Assembly (NCBI GenBank): GCA_016490735.1
Contig: JAEMWC010001639.1
Coordinates: 7,501-71,500 of the forward strand
Reading direction: 5' to 3'
Length of the DNA: 64,000 bases
Source of the DNA: Pachyseris speciosa
Taxonomy: Eukaryota > Cnidaria > Anthozoa > Scleractinia > Pachyseridae
Shown here one piece after another: positions 35,599 to 45,137 of this stretch. A program made the translations under genes and the position numbers. The notes beneath the pieces were generated by a model. That model saw only the letters and a program-made list of their open reading frames with translations, ran no database searches and had not been told where the DNA came from. How positions within the stretch are numbered: position 1 is the first letter of the stretch; every line of letters starts with the position of its first letter.

Positions 35599-36553
35599 TG
35601 ATGACACTAATATAACCTTCGCTGCCAGTACAATGACTGATCTTGAGAATGCTGTAAACTTAGAACTAAGAAATCTTCAGCGCTGGCTTATAACCAATAG
35701 GTTAAGCCTTAATATCGCTAAAACTGAATTCATGGTAATTGGGTCAAATCAAGGAATACATTCTCTATGGAATAATCAGATCGATATTGAGATCGACGGG
35801 AAATCGATCAGAAAAGTCGAAGAAGCTAAATCGCTGGGCTTGTTTATTGACGAGCACCTTTCATGGACAAAACATATAGAAGAAATTAGTAAGAAGATAT
35901 CCTCAGCCATAGGCGCCCTTAAACGAATAAGACCATTCATTTCCGAAAGTGCCGCTCTTCAAATCTACCAAGCGTTGATTTTGCCCCACTTTGACTATTG
36001 CTGCCCTGTTTGGGATGAACTCAGCGTTACCTTGAGTGAAAAACTCCAGAAACTCCAAAATAGGGCTGCCAGGGTCATTACCAGGTCCAGTTATGACACT
36101 AGTGCCAGTATCCTCCTAAATAGGCTCAAATGGGACAATCTCTCCACTCGAAGGAAAAAGATTAAGGCGATGTTAATGTTTAAAATAGTTAAAGGGCTTT
36201 CCCCAGCGTACCTGCAGGATTTATTTAGCATCCGTAGTACACCGTATAACTTGAGAGATTCTGAGATTAAACTAAACCTGCCCAAGCCACGCACGAACTA
36301 TTGTAAGCGTGCCTTGGGCTACAGCGGGGCGCTACTATGGAATAGCCTACCCGTAAATTTAAGAAAATCAGACTCTCTTGGATATTTTAAAAGGGAACGT
36401 GACAAATTTTACAGCGATTTTCAATCGGGCTCCCACACGGCAATCTTGTAAAACAGTGTTGTTTTAATTAATTTTATTAATGTACTACAAACTGAAGATT
36501 TTACCGTGTATAAATAAATAAAGTATGTATGTATGTATGTATGTATGTATGTA

Positions 36554-36584
<31 letters not shown>

Positions 36585-36640
36585 ATGTATGTATGTATGT
36601 ATGTATGTATGTATGTATTACCCTGTCCCAGGGAAATTTC
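35599..36640 (+). mobile_element. 5'-truncated LINE inserted in the DIRS gag gene
   Basis: The copy starts at the RT catalytic box (DDTNITFAAST) and runs through a 272-residue open frame (35,633-36,451) to SHTAIL, the same C-terminal end as the copy at 2.8-3.8 kb. It ends in AATAAAGTATG and a long (TATG)n/(TGTC)n tail. The frame is fully open, so this insertion is young compared with other LINE copies. It splits gag coding sequence that continues on either side. Confidence 0.85.
36520..36619. repeat. (TATG)n-(TGTC)n-(TATG)n microsatellite, LINE 3' tail
   Basis: Nine or so GTAT units, then seven CTGT units, then nine GTAT units. It grew from the LINE tail; the internal switch of unit shows replication slippage after a point mutation. 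Confidence 0.85.
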
Positions 36641-37359
36641 TCTGGATTTGTTTGACGTAAATAGCGGAATTGCTGGTCGTAATAACGCCAATTTCCCTAC
36701 TTATTAGCAATATCTCGTACAACTTCACAATATTTAAGCAAAGCCGCAACCTGTTGCGGGTATTTAACTGTATAAACAGCCACAAAGGTGTTAAAGGCTG
36801 TCAACCATTGCCCCAAGGATAAAAACTTGGGTTTTGGTTTCGATGGCTCAAGGCAAAGACTGGAAGACTTTCCGTCATTGTTGTTAAAAGAGATAATAAA
36901 GTGATCGTCGTCATGAAAAGACAGTAGGAGTGCGCCAAAATCAATGTATTCATCGGCCCAGATCTTTGCCTTGAGCTTAGCCGACACACGCGCTTCCAAA
37001 TCAATCGCTACGCTCGTGAAGTCCGCTTCACTAGGTTTGTCATTACAGTTCGAGATCGACATACCCGCCGACAAGGATGAAATGCTGGCTATCTCGGCAG
37101 CTGTAGCGGTTTCCCCTGTGGCTGAGGCATCTACAGATGCGGGACTTGCGTTAGTAACCGTGGTGGTACGTGCTAGCGGCGTCGTTTCTGCCAATGTGAC
37201 GACGCTCGCTAAGTCTGAGATGTTTACTGTTCCAGCTGTTTGCTGCACCGCTGAAAACTCGGTCAAGTCACTCGAGGCACTCGAGGATGGGGTCGCTCTT
37301 TTGGTGATCTTGGCAGCTGACCTGCCCGCCTGTCTAGCTGATTTTCTCTTAGGACGCAT
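36641..37359 (-). pseudogene. DIRS-type gag, N-terminal and central part
   Basis: The 220-residue frame starts MRPKRKSARQAG (basic), has a long Ala/Thr/Ser-rich low-complexity region, then a compact domain (KIWADEYIDFGALL ... SLGQWLTAFNTFVAVYTVKYP). It stops at a TAG (36,697-36,699), but the same frame goes on as GNWRFYDQQFRYLRQTNPEK up to the LINE insertion, so the TAG is an inactivating stop. Gag-like first ORFs of this make-up precede RT in DIRS-group elements. Same strand and order as the RT and recombinase below. Confidence 0.6.
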
Positions 37360-37639
37360 GACTTAAATAATTCACAGAACGTTATTGACGTGCAATGCGT
37401 AACTGGCAGAATTAATTAAACAACGCACAGTCGGATTAAACGGGTGGCAGTCAGACGGCCAATTGTGGGTTTGGTGTGAGCAACCAACGTGAATAGAGGA
37501 ACTTTGTGGATATATGATACATGGACACAAAGGAAAATAGATGGGTGCACCGGGGTTCCCTGGGCACAAAAATGTGTGTCGGGTACCACTATATCACAAA
37601 TAACAATGTGACACGAGGCGAAATTCTGACAGGCCTGTT

Positions 37640-38407
37640 TCAAACGACAAACAAATATAGGGATCTATGATGCATGGAGAAGATGAGGACTAACGCCCTA
37701 TAATGGCCTGAGTGCACTGGGCTGGGCACACTATCGTGATAGCCGCCAAACATTAAGCACAATATTAACGCCAGGTGTCGGCACCAGTAGATCAAAAGCG
37801 AACGGCACTGGTCAGACTGATAAGAAGAAACTGCCTCACAAGTCATTATATATAATAGAAACAACATACGCCCTTTATTACTGAAATAGTGAAATTGTAA
37901 GCCCACTAGGCCTACGACCTTAATGACTGCCCCCCGGATACTTCGAAACAGCTTGAAGTTACCTAAATCATTTAGGTGTTCTCCATCTGGCGAGTGAATG
38001 TTTCCGCCATTAGTTCCAGAAACCCCTATGTTTCCAGTAGAAACAGTAAGGTATGGGTTCGAGAACAGTCTTAAGATACAAATGAAATTGGGTTCCCTTT
38101 AAATTATACGCAGTACACTGAGGGAGTGCCGCCGAATAACTTGGCATACTCCAATGATCTTCACATTAAACTCGTCCTGCAAATATCGCACTAAAATTTC
38201 AAGCTCAGAGCCGACGGTTTGCGCCGGCAGTTTGGTTAAGTCGTTAGAACCTAACTCTAAGATTATAATATCAGGAGTTAGACTGCAAATTATGCTACGA
38301 TCAAACTTTCGAACCTTCGCAATTGTGCGACCACCTACACCATGAAAACTTATGGACCCTAGAGAAGAGAGTTTGGCCATGTGGTGTTCGTGCCCCCTTT
38401 TTTGCAA
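37640..38407 (-). pseudogene. SGNH (GDSL-type) hydrolase fragment of a retroelement
   Basis: The frame 38,407-38,099 reads LTPDIIILELGSNDLTKLP, the block III/N region of SGNH esterases. After a frame change the text IHSPDGEHLNDLGNFK (about 37,960-38,003) supplies the D-x-x-H block with the catalytic Asp and His. The N-terminal block with the nucleophile Ser is missing. SGNH hydrolase domains are known as the 3' domain of Ngaro/DIRS-group and CR1 retrotransposons. Here it lies upstream of, and on the same strand as, the DIRS gag, so it is probably the 3' end of a different, truncated copy. Confidence 0.6.
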
Positions 38408-38525
38408 AAACCCAGCAAGGAGTGTACCAAGATTAAAAATCGAGGCGATGCCATGTACTCAAAAACAATAAGACGTAAATAAAAAACGAGACAACAAAAT
38501 GTTGAAACTTGCCTGATAAACTGGG

Positions 38526-38616
38526 AGTACAAACTGAGAAGCGATCGACTTCGCCTAGCTGAGATGTGCTCCCTGAGCTTCTTCGCAGAAAAACGGGAAG
38601 AACTTATGTGTCCAAC
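38526..38616 (+). repeat. left half of target repeat; left target-site duplication TCCAAC (38,611-38,616)
   Basis: This matches the repeat at 25,365-25,439 up to TCCAAC and is interrupted there by the virus-like element. The same TCCAAC starts the right flank (58,038-58,043). Confidence 0.85.
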
Positions 38617-38761
38617 AGTAGTATAGTACTTGGGGTACCAGCACATTTTGAAATCAGATGATACAATTCGATGATATCGTATTTTTGGCAATCTATATAT
38701 TTTTTAAAATGCATGACTTTCTCGGAAAAATCACCGAGCGTGACATTCTCGGAAAAACAGG
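38617..38761 (+). repeat. left terminal inverted repeat
   Basis: Starts AGTAGTATAGTACTTGGGG. It matches the reverse complement of 57,892-58,037 with one indel in the G-run and about two substitutions. The match ends abruptly after the ACAGG at 38,757-38,761. Confidence 0.95.
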
Positions 38762-38851
38762 AAATGAGTCATCGCCTATAGCTATTATTTTAAGTCATGA
38801 GACGTCATGTGTTAGTAACATAAAAAATAATATCTCATATAATAGTATAGA

Positions 38852-39415
38852 ATGAGTTGTAATTCAGTAATTCACAATGAATTAAAGAATATGGAAGAGT
38901 ATACTTGTCCTTTTTGTGATCAGCAATTGGCAGAAGTTGTTAGTAGTGTGGTAGTGTCATGCTGTAGTAATCAGGAAATGGTTAACGATGATGGTAAAAA
39001 TATTTGTCTAAATTGTGGTTCAGTTCATGGTTATGATTATTGTAAAGAGTACATTGACTTTTATGAGAATATGTATAGGATACGACGGAAATCGGTATAT
39101 CATCGGAAGTACCATATTGAAAATGTGATAAATAGTATATGCCGTGAGAATGGATTTCAAATTTCTCTAAAAGATAGTGGTAAAATATTAAAAATATTAG
39201 AAGAGATAGACATGGTCCTTCCTTTAGTGAATAAGAATCGTAAAAGCATGATAAGTACGAAATTTGTCCTTAAGCAAATATTTTTAATGCTTGGTCTTCC
39301 TTTTGATAATGTGACTGTTACTAAATCAAAAAGGACACTCAAAATGTATAATGAATTTTGGGTTGAAATTCTGTTATTGATATTCGATAAAATCAAATCT
39401 ATTGTTCAGAAGTAA
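38852..39415 (+). CDS. VLTF3/TFIIB-like zinc protein (putative viral transcription factor)
   Basis: 187 residues, intact. The N-terminal part has a zinc-ribbon-like set: CPFC at ~19-22, a CC pair at ~41-42 and CLNC at ~55-58. A motif KSVYHRKYHIENVIN follows (~80-94), which resembles the conserved Y-x-R-x-x-H-F region of poxvirus-type late transcription factor VLTF3, and a helical C-terminal half fits the cyclin-like part of that TFIIB-related fold. This is motif resemblance, not an alignment. If right, it would direct late transcription of the element's own genes. Convergent with the next gene, overlapping its end by 17 bp. The upstream sequence ATAATAGTATAGAATG carries the element's start-site motif. 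Confidence 0.5.
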   Translation: MSCNSVIHNELKNMEEYTCPFCDQQLAEVVSSVVVSCCSNQEMVNDDGKNICLNCGSVHGYDYCKEYIDFYENMYRIRRKSVYHRKYHIENVINSICRENGFQISLKDSGKILKILEEIDMVLPLVNKNRKSMISTKFVLKQIFLMLGLPFDNVTVTKSKRTLKMYNEFWVEILLLIFDKIKSIVQK

Positions 39416-39903
39416 AAAATTTGTTGTATTTCGTTAAAAACTTGTCGACTATTGGACTGTTATCACAGATAAAATTGTCAGTTTGGGTCATGGTTATCTG
39501 TAAATGATTTGAATCGTAATCTCCAGATCTTAACATATTTTTGATGGAATTTAACAGATGTTGGTATGTTTGAAATGCATACACACATTGTTGTATTTTC
39601 AAATCGAGATTTTTTATGTTTCATCCATGCTTGTATCAAAACAGCAGATGTTGAAATTGCAACAAGAGCTACACCTCCTGTAGCAACAGAAGCCGCCAAA
39701 CCTCCAGATGCAAAGATGATAGAAAGTGAATTACCAAGTAACTTTATTTTTTTGAACTTTTTCATGGCTTGCTTGTACACCCAACACTTTCTATGGTATG
39801 TTTTATAATAAGATTTTAATTCATCAACTTGTTCTTTTGAAAGTTTGGCTGAAATATGGTTCCAGTTGAATATGCTTTTTCGACGTTTTATCATATATAT
39901 CAT
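39399..39903 (-). pseudogene. small protein with hydrophobic hairpin (frameshifted)
   Basis: The first 100 residues (39,903 to about 39,590) are basic at the N-terminus and then have a Gly/Ala-rich hydrophobic hairpin (LLGNSLSIIFASGGLAASVA, then VALVAISTSAVLIQAW), likely to insert in membranes. The following coding text continues in another frame (39,602-39,399), with a break near 39,595. The start is probably the second ATG (39,892-39,894), which sits on GATATATATG. I do not know a function. A virion or membrane-remodelling role is only a guess from the hydrophobic hairpin. Confidence 0.5.
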
Positions 39904-40320
39904 TTATATTATTATTCTTTTGCAAATACAATAAATTAATCCAGAGATTTGACCACATAATGGGGATCTTTTCATCCATTTTGGTGTAAGGTTTTTGGGT
40001 ATGATATATGTGTACCCTCGGTCAAATGAATAACGGTCATAGAATCGACCAAAAGCATCATGCAAAATGCTATGCGAGTGTAATACATGAATCCAACCAA
40101 GTGTTCTTTCAAAAAATCGTGTAATACAACCATTTCCTGGACCAATAAGTCCTATATCATTATGAATATATAAAATGTTGTTAATTGGAAGTATTCTTTT
40201 GAAATGCTTGAAATACAACCATACTAGGCATGATTTCAATATTGTGTCATCAATATGAATATGTTGTTGTTTGGTTTTATTAAAAAGATAGCTAACGTAT
40301 TTAATTATGTCTTCTATCAT
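39904..40320 (-). CDS. small protein with PLA2-like GPG and HD motifs
   Basis: 138 residues, intact. The middle holds IGPGNG (~58-63) followed 24 residues later by SILHDAFGRFYDR (~84-96). A glycine-rich calcium loop followed by a His-Asp catalytic dyad and a Tyr a few residues on is the layout of parvovirus-type phospholipase A2, so a second PLA2-like protein is possible, but the cysteine pattern gives no support and the match is short. It directly abuts the hydrophobic-hairpin gene and overlaps the fibre gene upstream by 4 bp (40,317-40,320). It starts on GATATAATATATG. Confidence 0.4.
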   Translation of the reverse strand: MIEDIIKYVSYLFNKTKQQHIHIDDTILKSCLVWLYFKHFKRILPINNILYIHNDIGLIGPGNGCITRFFERTLGWIHVLHSHSILHDAFGRFYDRYSFDRGYTYIIPKNLTPKWMKRSPLCGQISGLIYCICKRIII

Positions 40321-41279
40321 ATATTATATCTTTGCATTAAAATTTGATGATGATCTAAAATTGTTTTTTCATCTGATATGAAATCTAAGTACACACAGAA
40401 AAAACTGATACAACCGTCTAAAGGTGCGATTGAATTTGGATTTAAATTACCAAAAGTCATTTGTTTACTACCAGTTCTATTAGCAGATGTAAAACTTCCT
40501 ATATGTTTTTTGTTCCAATAGATTTTACTTTTTTCTGTATTTGGAGAAGATAAATTATCCCAATGAACAGATAAACAATGCCAAACATTAATTTGACTTA
40601 AATCATTTACGGAATAATCTGCTAATTTTGTGAAATTTTGTATAGATGCTGTTGGACCAAAATATACACAATTTGATTGATCAACACCACTTATAACTAA
40701 ATTTGAACCATTGTTATAGCTGACAAACTTATCATAACCTCCATTATCATGACCAAAAAGACCATTTTTCCATGGATTTCCACCTGTATTTGAATTTAAT
40801 TTATAAGCAATGTAAATATTAGCAACATCATTATTTAAATTGATTTGACTTATCATTCTCTGTGATCCATTAAACTTTAAAAAATAACGTCCATTATGTT
40901 TCTCAGCCTTGGTACAAACAGTGGGTCTTAAATTTAAAGTTGATTGAGTTGCATTATTTTCTTCATTTGAGAGATCATATAATGTTTCAACTTTTCTGTC
41001 TGCATTCATATCTACAAAATTATTATTCGCTCTGTCGATTTGATAAACACATTTTGAGTATAATCTAATATATTCAGAAACCCATAAATCTACAAAACTA
41101 TCTCTGACAATATCAGAAACTTGTGATTTAATAACGACATGATTAACATCATCGCCGGGTTTTACATTTGTCAAACGTTTGTTTTCAAGATCATAGTTCC
41201 CATCGTTTGTTAATTTAAATCCAGTTACATCTTTGCCTTTCACATTCATATGTTCTATTCTGTGGTTAAATATACCCAT
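40317..41279 (-). CDS. fibre protein 2: MGIFN anchor plus lectin/LamG-like C-terminal domain
   Basis: 320 residues, intact. The first ~45 residues (MGIFN..., then GFKLTNDGNYDLENKRLTNV) are closely similar to the N-terminal parts of the large fibre gene next door, suggesting a common virion-attachment end. The rest (from about residue 90) is a single domain with the look of a concanavalin/LamG sandwich (GRYFLKFNGSQRMIS, IYIAYKL, LSVHWDN, SFFCVYLDF), the kind used for receptor or glycan binding. It starts on TTAATATTATATG. It probably forms a short spike or an alternative receptor-binding fibre. Confidence 0.6.
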   Translation of the reverse strand: MGIFNHRIEHMNVKGKDVTGFKLTNDGNYDLENKRLTNVKPGDDVNHVVIKSQVSDIVRDSFVDLWVSEYIRLYSKCVYQIDRANNNFVDMNADRKVETLYDLSNEENNATQSTLNLRPTVCTKAEKHNGRYFLKFNGSQRMISQINLNNDVANIYIAYKLNSNTGGNPWKNGLFGHDNGGYDKFVSYNNGSNLVISGVDQSNCVYFGPTASIQNFTKLADYSVNDLSQINVWHCLSVHWDNLSSPNTEKSKIYWNKKHIGSFTSANRTGSKQMTFGNLNPNSIAPLDGCISFFCVYLDFISDEKTILDHHQILMQRYNI

Positions 41280-41295
41280 ATAATATTAATTTAGA

Positions 41296-44200
41296 TTAAT
41301 TCATGACCACTTCTAATGTAAATGCGATATCAAATGCATTTGTATTTGGATGAGAATAATCAATGATCATATATCCTCTATTCAATGTTTTGTTTACATT
41401 TACTGTTCTTATTCTTCTTGATAAAGAAGATATCCTATATTCAAATATAGTTGTTGGAAAAGTAAGTGCCTCAGCATTTTCTCGTTTATTTTTTATATAT
41501 AACATACCCGGATATGTTCCTTGAATTATATACATATTTTTAATATAATATCCATCCAAAACAATAAAATACTTACTACCGTTCAATAATACCGCTTTTA
41601 GAATACTTTTATTGTGACCACTAGAAGCTTCACAAAATCCGCTAATATAATATATATTCTTTTTTATTCGATAACCGTCTAAATCTAGATCACCTCCTAA
41701 TTTCGGCCTGTAAAGAGCAAATCCACCCAAATCGAAAGCCGTTTCCATGATTACACCTGTAACGCTTGAACGAAAAAGATTTAAACCACCGTTATGAATT
41801 CCATAGCCATTTAAATTTAAATCACCACCTAATTTTGCTTCTTTAATTAGAAAGCTATTCATGTTAATGTTATTTAGCATTGTTAACTCACCATTTTGAC
41901 CATCAAACATGTTTTTTGATTCATTTATCAAAGCATGTCCATTCAAATCTAAATCAGTTTGTAATTGTAGTTTTTCATTCACTAATTTATAAGCTTCAGT
42001 GAAGTCGTAAACACTTGATGGAACGTCTACAGCTTCAAACTCAATACCATATACAACACAAGGAACTTTGTACTTATTTGGATAAGTTGGGTTAGCATTA
42101 ATATGAATCGTACAATATAAATATTCAGGCGGTAAACTTACTGATGGTTTTTCAATCCATAACAAATATCTTGAATGATCTTCGTTTCTGTTATCAAATT
42201 TTCTCCCTACAGTTCTATGAATTGTAATTCCACCTGTTGCACTGAATGTTACACTACTGAGATTCATTCCTTCATAATCAGGAAATAGCCATTCGAGAAC
42301 AAAAGTGTATTTTCCATCTTTTATTGTGTACATATTAAATCCAATTCTAGCTCTGAAAATATGATTAGCTTCTTTATTCAAGTCTACATCAATAACCTTT
42401 TTTGAAATCATATGTGGTGAACGAGGTAAATTAATATATCCATTAAATTTCAAGCCATATTCAGTACTAACTTCATCGATATAATTCATCAAATATTTGA
42501 AAGCATTCTTTGGATGAGAAGCAGATGAAATATGACTTTTTTCTAATTGATCTAAATTTACGGCATCGGTTTTATTTGTTCCTTCTTTTAAGTTAACGAT
42601 TTTATGCCCTCCAAGTTTCATATCCGCCGTCATCACGTTTGTTCCATTCAGTAATAAAGTGTTTGCTCTGATAGTTTGTGAAGCTCGATTTAAAACTCTG
42701 AAGTTCACTGCATCAGTTTCATTCACCACGTCCGCTAAATTCGTCACATTATTTCCACTCATTGACAAATTTCCATACATCGCAGTCGAACCATCTCTTC
42801 GAAGAAAAAAGTCGTCGGCATATCTTTTTGTAACCGCATCATCTCAATCGACGGTGGAGCAAGATCAGTAATGGCATTGTTGTTCATATTTAGATTTTGT
42901 TGTGCAATCGTATCGAGTTTGGTTTGCAACCTCTGGTCCACATATTTTTTATTAACTGCATTTTCAGCTGGAGTACTATTATCAACATCTTTCAGATCTT
43001 CAATTGCATATCCAGCCATGTTCAGATTGCCCTCTGCCGGGTTGGTTCCATCCCGTTTTAGACAGCTTGCAATTTGAGAGTCAACGTAGCTTTTGTTTGT
43101 GGCGTCGAGAATATCTTTAGGGTAACCCATTCTGGTGATGAGGTTTTCCCCCATGTCCAGGTTTCCTGTCATTGCAACAGTTCCATCTTTTTTTAAGAAA
43201 TGGTGAAACATCAATGCCTGCAATTTGTGCGTCAACGTACGATTTATCAGCCTTGTTATTGATTGAAATATTTTGCAAAGCTAGTTCATCTTCAAGAAAC
43301 CCTTTCGTCACAGCGTCTTTTGAATTTAGAGGATTTCTTAAATTTATTATTCTATTATTTTTCATGTCAACATTACCACCAAACGCAACATTGCCGTTTT
43401 CAATTTCATAAGCTGGGTCATGGACAAAGTAGTTTAGATTTGAATGATAATTTTTTGCTCCATATACAATTAGATGTGTTTTTGTATAGATGTTGGAGAT
43501 GTACCTTTTAAAGTAATTATCATAAGAGCCTGACCACTCCCTGTTTTTTCTATCTGAAATAATTTTTTCAAGTATCCATCATCATTTTGAGTTCTAGGGA
43601 ATGTTTTTTGAATTGGTTGTCCCTCTTCACGCATATTAATTGTTGGAAAATCTAAATCAATAGAAGCATTAAATGGATTTCCAGATGAGAAAAACTCTGC
43701 AATAAAAGTGCATTGGCCAACATCAAGTGATGATACATCAAAACGAATTTTGGATGTGAATCTACCACTTCGTCTAATGAAAAAAGACAATGATGATTTG
43801 TTTATATGATATGGTGATCTATCATAATTCTCAATTTGAAGGTTTTCCACACCTTGTAATGAAAAAGACTTGGAATGATATGGTGATCTATCATAATTCT
43901 CAATTTGAAGGTTTTCAACACCTTGTAATGAAGAAGACTTGGATTTGTCTTTCAACAAAAATGCAAATGGATTTATTTGAAGTCCAGAAGCAGAAAATAT
44001 CATATTATCAACATATGATTTGTTTGCACTATCAGAATTTTCTGTTGGTGTTGCCACATTAGTCAATTTTTTGTTTTCGATATCATAATTCCCATCTTGT
44101 GTCAATCTAAATCCATTCCCATTATTACCTCTATCACCTTTATCACCTTTTGGACCAATTAGACCTCTATCACCTTTATCACCTTTTCACCTTTTGGACC

Positions 44201-44452
44201 AATTGAACCGCTATCACCTTTATCACCTTTTGGACCAATTAGACCTCTATCACCTTTTGGACCAATTGGAACTCTATCACCTTTATCACCTTTTGGACCA
44301 ATTGAACCGCTATCACCTTTATCACCTTTTGGACCAATTGGACCTCTATCACCTTTTGGACCAATTGGACCTCTATCACCTTTTGGACCAATTGAACCTA
44401 TGTTACCAGTTCTTGTATTGTCTTGATTTGGTAAAAAGTTGAATATACCCAT
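41296..44452 (-). pseudogene. fibre protein 1: collagen-like stalk, phage-type fibre repeats (frameshifted)
   Basis: One gene of roughly 1,000 residues is read in five frames: 44,452-44,159; 44,105-43,470; 43,365-43,117; 43,235-42,759; 42,780-41,296. It begins MGIFNF, followed by collagen-type GPKGDRGPIGPKGDRG repeats, then the DGNYDIENKKLTNV block. Next come repeats of the phage tail-fibre kind (NxxLTNVATPTENSDSANKSYVD, DATNKSYVDSQI, NAVNKKYVDQRL, TDAVNLDQL) and a long beta-rich C-terminal region with LGGDLDLDGY repeats. Breaks lie near 44,190 (inside the collagen repeat), 43,400-43,470, 43,190 and 42,770. A 69-bp in-frame tandem duplication is at 43,808-43,945. It would be the elongated receptor-binding fibre. 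It starts on CTAATATTATATG. Confidence 0.7.
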
Positions 44453-44463
44453 ATAATATTAGA

Positions 44464-45105
44464 TTATATTATACCATAAAAGTTTCTCTTAACTGTTTTC
44501 ATTGGTTTGTCAACATAACAGAAGGAATATGGTTTTTTAGTTGCTTCAATATACTTTTGCTTATCAATTCCAAGTTCTTGGGATATAAAGTTTCTCTCCC
44601 TTGTAGATGGAAAATCATAAAGGCAGAAGTGGCTACAATTAAGCCTAATAGATTTTGGGCATCCATAGAATGACTGCGTTAGGTATAACACACTGCAATT
44701 TTTGTGACGACCTTGAATGAAATAGCTGATGATTTGATCTTGTTTTTTATCAGTCACGAAATCATCGAACACAACCAGTCGCTGCAATTCACTGTCTTTA
44801 ATTTGTTCAACTGGTAAAATTTCATCTTGACTGCAAATTAAAACTGGGTAACCAACTTGTTTGCTTATTCCATCCATAACTTGCTGTAAATATCGATATT
44901 TGTCTTGATCCAAGTTTTTGGCGTATAGATGTATTTGATCGTAATAGACTAATGGTTCCATAATCAAATGCAAAAATAATGTTGTCTTTCCGGATCCAGA
45001 ATTTCCAGCCAATAACATTGTCAATGTATCTTTAGGCATATACTGATACAATTGTCTGAAAGACTTGTTTGAATTCTGAATAATGTCATAATTTGGAATT
45101 TCCAT
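44464..45105 (-). CDS. FtsK/HerA (A32)-type genome-packaging ATPase
   Basis: 213 residues, intact, near the usual length for Polinton ATPases. Walker A is LAGNSGSGKTTLF (~residues 32-44). Walker B is RLVVFDDFVTD (~107-117), with an acidic pair, followed by a QGRHKNCSVLYLTQSF stretch (sensor region). This family pumps DNA into preformed capsids in Polintons, virophages and large DNA viruses. It is divergently arranged with the next gene, 32 bp apart, so they probably share a control region with the A/T start motif in both directions. No disruption was seen. Confidence 0.9.
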   Translation of the reverse strand: MEIPNYDIIQNSNKSFRQLYQYMPKDTLTMLLAGNSGSGKTTLFLHLIMEPLVYYDQIHLYAKNLDQDKYRYLQQVMDGISKQVGYPVLICSQDEILPVEQIKDSELQRLVVFDDFVTDKKQDQIISYFIQGRHKNCSVLYLTQSFYGCPKSIRLNCSHFCLYDFPSTRERNFISQELGIDKQKYIEATKKPYSFCYVDKPMKTVKRNFYGII

Positions 45106-45137
45106 ATGTTAATTGTTTAGATAACTATCTAACTAAT

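Noticed and set aside
36485..36707. Open frames made of repeated MYVCMYVC / THTYIHTYI units
   Set aside because: They are translations of the (TATG)n/(TGTC)n microsatellite.
41296..44105. Integrated bacteriophage suggested by tail-fibre repeats
   Set aside because: All neighbours are Polinton-type genes between Polinton-type ends; only the fibre module is phage-like.
44194..44442. Plus-strand frame rich in LDQLDLYHLL repeats
   Set aside because: It is antisense to the collagen-like repeats of the fibre gene.
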